Shown here piece by piece: positions 6,375 through 9,699 of a stretch of DNA of 9,699 nucleotides. Below the pieces are notes generated by a model. That model saw only the letters and a program-made list of their open reading frames with translations, was not told the origin of the DNA and ran no database searches. A program made the translations under genes and the position numbers. The stretch's first letter is position 1, and every line of letters begins with the position of its first letter. This DNA is from Proteobacteria bacterium UBA6522 (GTDB taxonomy: Bacteria > Pseudomonadota > Gammaproteobacteria > Steroidobacterales > Rariloculaceae). Where the stretch lies: assembly GCA_002434915.1 (NCBI GenBank), contig DJLG01000067.1:1-9699 (forward strand). The letters run 5' to 3'.

Positions 6375-7757
6375 TTATTTAACCACCCGGATTCTAAAGT
6401 TACGACCTTTAATTTTACCTTCGGCGAGTTTTTTTTTGGCAAAGATGGTTACTTTATGTTCTATGGCTACAAAAGTTTGATCGTTAAAAATGTTGATTTT
6501 TCCAACCTGAGATCCATTAATTCCATTTTTTCCTGTTAATGCTCCCAGGACATCTCCGGGCCGAATTTTTTGTCTTTTTCCTCCAGATATTAAAAGGGTT
6601 CTCATTGCTGCTTTGGGTGGAGAGGGTATTGGTTCTACCAGAACAGTAAGAGCTTCATCTGTAATAACTTGCTCGAGAGACTCTTTTATTAATTCCACTT
6701 TATAGGCATCTTTGTCTCTAAATAGTGTAATCGCTATGCCAGTCTTTCCAGCTCGACCAGTACGTCCGATGCGATGTAAATGTATGTTTGAAGAGCTTGC
6801 GATATGAAAGTTAATAACCGCATCTAAAGAATCAATATCTATACCCCGGGCCGCCACATCGGTAGCTACTAGGATTTGAATGCTTCTATTAGAAAACTGA
6901 ACAAGAGTTTGGGTTCGATTTCGTTGATCAAAGTCGCCATGCAATGCTAGGGCGCTAAATCCTGCAGTAATTAGTTGATTGGCAACCCTCTGTGTTTCTG
7001 TTTTTGTGTTACAGAATATTAGAATTGACTCAAAGCCTTTCTGCAGAAGTAGCGAACGCAGTATGTCTACTTCGTTATTATCATTAACCTTATAAAAATA
7101 CTGTTTGATAGTAATGCTGTCATGAGTTGACTCGACATGAATTTTTATTGGGTCATTCATGACTCGTTTAGAAATAGACCGAATGTTTTCTGGGAAAGTA
7201 GCGCTGAAAAGTAGTGTTTGCCGCTTTTTTGGAAGTTGCTCAATAATCACATCAAGAGTTTCCTGAAATCCCATATCCATCATGCGATCAGCTTCATCTA
7301 AGACAATTGTTTTTAGAGTCTTTAACCGTAATGTGCCTTTTCTTAAATGATCCTCAACGCGACCAGGTGTCCCAATAATAATATGAACACCATTAGCTAT
7401 AGATGCAGCCTGCGGTCTAAATGGAAGTCCACCGCATAATGTTAATACCTTCACGTTTGGAATTGCACGGGCAAGTCTTCGAAGTTCGTTGGCAACTTGA
7501 TCTGCAAGTTCCCGTGTGGGACAAAGGACTAGCGATTGCACATGAAAAACATTTACATCAAGTTTATTAAGTAGCCCAAGACCAAAGGTCGCTGTTTTTC
7601 CTGAGCCCGTTTTTCCCTGCGCAATAATATCGCTTTCGGAAAGGATGTGCGGCAGACTCTTTTCCTGAATAGGGGTCATATGTGTATAACCCAAGGATGG
7701 TAGATTACCAAGCAATCTAGCGTCCAAATTAAGCGATGAGAATGCTGTGTTAGTCAA
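6375..7757 (-). CDS. dbpA: ATP-dependent RNA helicase DbpA
   Basis: A 460-residue DEAD-box helicase with all core motifs: Q-motif region TPIQ (28-31), Walker A AQGKTGSGKT (46-55), PTRELA (80-85), TPGR (130-133), DEAD (154-157), SAT (185-187), HGDFDQRNR (273-281), ATDVAARGID (298-307) and HRIGRTGRAG (328-337). Residues about 385-458 form the DbpA-type RNA-binding domain, including IRPGDVLGALTGKNGI (398-413), which separates DbpA from RhlB, RhlE or SrmB. In E. coli, DbpA is activated by hairpin 92 of 23S rRNA and acts in late 50S subunit assembly; the same role is inferred here. The start is TTG: the N-terminus M-T-N-T-A-F-S-S-L-N parallels E. coli MTAFSTLN, an in-frame stop lies shortly upstream, and the first internal Met (27) would remove part of the ATPase fold. 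No Shine-Dalgarno is evident. Confidence 0.95.
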   Translation of the reverse strand: MTNTAFSSLNLDARLLGNLPSLGYTHMTPIQEKSLPHILSESDIIAQGKTGSGKTATFGLGLLNKLDVNVFHVQSLVLCPTRELADQVANELRRLARAIPNVKVLTLCGGLPFRPQAASIANGVHIIIGTPGRVEDHLRKGTLRLKTLKTIVLDEADRMMDMGFQETLDVIIEQLPKKRQTLLFSATFPENIRSISKRVMNDPIKIHVESTHDSITIKQYFYKVNDNNEVDILRSLLLQKGFESILIFCNTKTETQRVANQLITAGFSALALHGDFDQRNRTQTLVQFSNRSIQILVATDVAARGIDIDSLDAVINFHIASSSNIHLHRIGRTGRAGKTGIAITLFRDKDAYKVELIKESLEQVITDEALTVLVEPIPSPPKAAMRTLLISGGKRQKIRPGDVLGALTGKNGINGSQVGKINIFNDQTFVAIEHKVTIFAKKKLAEGKIKGRNFRIRVVK

Positions 7758-7913
7758 TTGATTTAAACTGTTCGTTATGCAGTAGTGTTACGTTAACAAT
7801 TTTTGAAACCTATAGACTATGTTTTTTGCTCAATTGTTGCCTATATGCATGTAGCGTGCTAACCAATTAAATTGTGAGTTGTAGGTTTAGAGATATCAGG
7901 AGCATCAGAATCT

Positions 7914-7919
7914 TATAAT
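7914..7919 (+). promoter_or_regulatory. Possible -10 element for the yqjG-type gene
   Basis: An exact TATAAT lies 22 bases before the ATG at 7942, which would give a short leader that just includes the AGGA ribosome binding site at 7931-7934. The -35 position (about 7891-7896, AGATAT) is poor and there is no TG extension, so the promoter would need activation or the match is chance. The rest of the 184-base divergent gap between dbpA and this gene shows no repeat or gene that I can support. Confidence 0.25.
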
Positions 7920-7941
7920 TAATAGATTTTAGGAATATTAG

Positions 7942-8919
7942 ATGGGGCTTTTAATAGAGGGAAAATGGCATACCGACTGGTACGATACAAAATCAACTGG
8001 TGGGAAATTTCAGCGTACAGCCTCTGGTTTTAGAAACTGGATCACTAAGGATGGTAGTCCTGGGTTAACCGGTAATGGTGGCTTCAAAGCAGAACCAGAT
8101 CGCTATCATTTATATGTATCGCTCGCCTGCCCCTGGGCCCATCGGGCCCTGATTTTTAGAAAATTAAAGGGGTTGGAAAAGCTTATTACAATTTCCTCGG
8201 TTAATTCGTTTATGGGCGACCAGGGATGGACTTTTAAACCAGGCAATGGCGTTATTCCAGATAATGTGAACCATAAATCAAGACTGCATGAGATTTATAC
8301 GAAAACATCTGAAAACTATACTGGGCGAGTGACAGTTCCAATGCTTTGGGATAAGCACAAAGATACGATAGTTAGTAATGAATCTTCAGAAATAATAAGA
8401 ATGTTTAATAGCGCTTTTGATGATGTAGGTGCTGCTGTTGGTGATTTTTATCCTGCTGATAAACGCCAAGAAATAGATGCTATAAACGAGCTGATTTATA
8501 ACAACGTTAATAACGGTGTCTATAAGTCTGGTTTTGCTACCACACAGGCAGCATATGATGAAGCATCAACTAACTTATTTGATATGTTAGAAAAAATAGA
8601 GCAAGTATTATCAGGAAGCCGTTATCTGATTGGAGATCAAATTACTGAAGCAGATTGGCGATTATTTACTACGTTGGTTCGTTTTGATGCAGTCTATGTT
8701 GGGCATTTTAAATGTAATAAAAAACGGATAATTGATTTTCCAGAATTATCCAATTATGTTCTGGACTTATATCAGTATCCTGGTATATCTAGTACTGTTG
8801 ATTTTGAACACATTAAAGCTCATTACTACGCCTCTCATGAGAATCTTAATCCATCATTGATTGTTCCGTGTGGACCTAAACTTGATTTTGATCAGCCTCA
8901 TAACCGTGATCGGTTCTAA
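7942..8919 (+). CDS. yqjG: Glutathionyl-hydroquinone reductase, Xi-class glutathione transferase
   Basis: A 325-residue cytosolic enzyme of the YqjG/PcpF/ECM4 family, of usual length. The thioredoxin-fold N-terminal half has the catalytic Cys63 in LACPWAHRAL (61-70), the cis-Pro motif TVPML (131-135) and the glutathione-binding NESSEI (146-151). The helical C-terminal half has GDQITEADWRLF (231-242), RFDAVYVGHFKCNKK (247-261) and the family tail HYYASHENLNP (294-304) with IVPCGP (307-312). Members use glutathione to reduce glutathionyl-hydroquinones to hydroquinones, releasing GSSG, in quinone detoxification or aromatic breakdown. The ATG has AGGA seven bases upstream. It is transcribed divergently from dbpA, and the glycosyltransferase gene 49 bases downstream could share its transcript. 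The family call is firm; the natural substrate is not known. Confidence 0.93.
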   Translation: MGLLIEGKWHTDWYDTKSTGGKFQRTASGFRNWITKDGSPGLTGNGGFKAEPDRYHLYVSLACPWAHRALIFRKLKGLEKLITISSVNSFMGDQGWTFKPGNGVIPDNVNHKSRLHEIYTKTSENYTGRVTVPMLWDKHKDTIVSNESSEIIRMFNSAFDDVGAAVGDFYPADKRQEIDAINELIYNNVNNGVYKSGFATTQAAYDEASTNLFDMLEKIEQVLSGSRYLIGDQITEADWRLFTTLVRFDAVYVGHFKCNKKRIIDFPELSNYVLDLYQYPGISSTVDFEHIKAHYYASHENLNPSLIVPCGPKLDFDQPHNRDRF

Positions 8920-8955
8920 TATTGAATATATCTGGGTTTACTTCCCTATAGTTAC

Positions 8956-8962
8956 GAAAGGA
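8956..8962 (+). promoter_or_regulatory. Ribosome binding site of the glycosyltransferase gene
   Basis: GAAAGGA lies six bases before the ATG at 8969, which is good SD sequence and spacing. It supports this ATG as the true start of a gene whose 3' end lies outside the window. Confidence 0.6.
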
Positions 8963-8968
8963 CTTTGA

Positions 8969-9699
8969 ATGTCAGGAATACCGAAAATCATTCACCAGCT
9001 TTGGAAAACAGAAACAATCCCTCAACAATGGCAGGCAGCGTCTCATTCTGTTCGAAGATATCACCCAGGCTGGGAATACCGTCTTTGGACGGATGAGAAG
9101 ATGGAAATACACGTGCGCGATCGTCATCCTGGGCTATACGACACCTTTATGGGGTTCGATTTAAATATCATGCGTGCAGATGTATTTCGCTACATGCTGA
9201 TGTATGACTTTGGTGGTATGTACTGTGATTTAGATTATGAGTTTGTTCGTCCATATGATTATGGGAGTGAAGAACTTGTGCTAGCCCTTGAATATGACAA
9301 ATCTTTTGGAGATATGGAAAACCAATTAGCAAATTTTGTGTTTGCCTCTGTACCTCAACACAAATTATGGCGGGACATATTAGAAGATTTACGGCTTAAT
9401 CCGCCAGTTATAAGTAATAGCCTTGATGTTTGTGTCGCTACCGGACCTAAGCTAGTTACTCGTGTATTTTATAGTGATGAGGATGGGCATCAAGGGGCTA
9501 AATTAACAAGTCAGCCGGCTTTTAGTCCACGGCGTGTACATGGGCCTTACGAACGAAAACATTATATTAATAGTGGTGTTACCTATGGTTTTCACCATGG
9601 GTGGGGCAGTTGGAGAGATCGTTGGAACCTCGGTTACATAAAACTTAGACTCAGTAAAATGCTTGGATTAGGGCCTGGACCTAATGAGCAAGGTAGGCC
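8969..9699 (+). CDS. Glycosyltransferase family 32-like protein (OCH1-type), 3' end cut by window
   Basis: An open frame of 243 complete codons from ATG 8969 to the window edge without a stop. The N-terminus IPKIIHQLWKT (4-14) is the typical opening of GT32 / glycosyltransferase-sugar-region (DXD) proteins. It is followed by YRLWTD (37-42), then RADVFRYMLMYDFGG (69-83) leading into MYCDLDYEF, with the DxD metal/nucleotide-sugar site at Asp87-Leu-Asp89. VATGPKLVTR (156-165) and a HHGWGSW segment (209-215) match the C-terminal part of the fold. No signal peptide or membrane segment is seen, so it is likely cytoplasmic or membrane-associated, transferring a sugar from a nucleotide donor to a surface glycan or glycolipid. 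The acceptor is unknown. It lies 49 bases after the yqjG-type gene. It could also mark the start of a polysaccharide cluster beyond the window. Confidence 0.88.
   Translation, partial: MSGIPKIIHQLWKTETIPQQWQAASHSVRRYHPGWEYRLWTDEKMEIHVRDRHPGLYDTFMGFDLNIMRADVFRYMLMYDFGGMYCDLDYEFVRPYDYGSEELVLALEYDKSFGDMENQLANFVFASVPQHKLWRDILEDLRLNPPVISNSLDVCVATGPKLVTRVFYSDEDGHQGAKLTSQPAFSPRRVHGPYERKHYINSGVTYGFHHGWGSWRDRWNLGYIKLRLSKMLGLGPGPNEQGR

Overview
This is a moderately AT-rich bacterial stretch. Its gene content (an E. coli-type DbpA helicase, a YqjG-type glutathionyl-hydroquinone reductase, an outer-membrane-type lipoprotein) best fits a gammaproteobacterium. The propeller/heme protein at 3052-5229 belongs to a type I associate with environmental, often marine, bacteria; that association is recall, not something the sequence proves. 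I see no rRNA, tRNA, CRISPR array, transposase or phage gene. No gene-free stretch exceeds about 230 bases.

Layout. Positions 19-2841 hold three minus-strand genes: a small conserved lipoprotein, a secreted protein with an Arg/Glu-rich tail, and an MmgE/PrpD-family enzyme. A 210-base divergent intergenic region with two palindromes separates the last of these from a large plus-strand gene (3052-5229). That gene encodes an exported protein with a carboxypeptidase-regulatory-like domain, one CxxCH heme-c motif and a Vgb/NHL-like beta-propeller. It converges, with a 23-base gap, on a minus-strand NADP-dependent oxidoreductase of the LTB4DH/CurA type (5253-6269). Upstream of that, also on the minus strand, is dbpA (6375-7757), which very probably starts at TTG. 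Divergent from dbpA is a yqjG-type glutathione transferase (7942-8919). It is followed after 49 bases by a family 32 glycosyltransferase-like gene (from 8969) that has a good ribosome binding site and runs off the window's right end.

How they fit together. Most of the window looks like ordinary chromosomal housekeeping and metabolism. The unit most worth following is the divergent pair of MmgE/PrpD enzyme and secreted propeller/heme protein with shared palindromic sites. The 231-base gap at 1267-1497 is also notable. It holds a nearly 25-base imperfect palindrome, further inverted repeats and a plus-strand promoter-like sequence that no annotated gene uses. The truncated glycosyltransferase may open a glycan gene cluster outside the window. 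I did not find convincing evidence of a new defence or mobile system.
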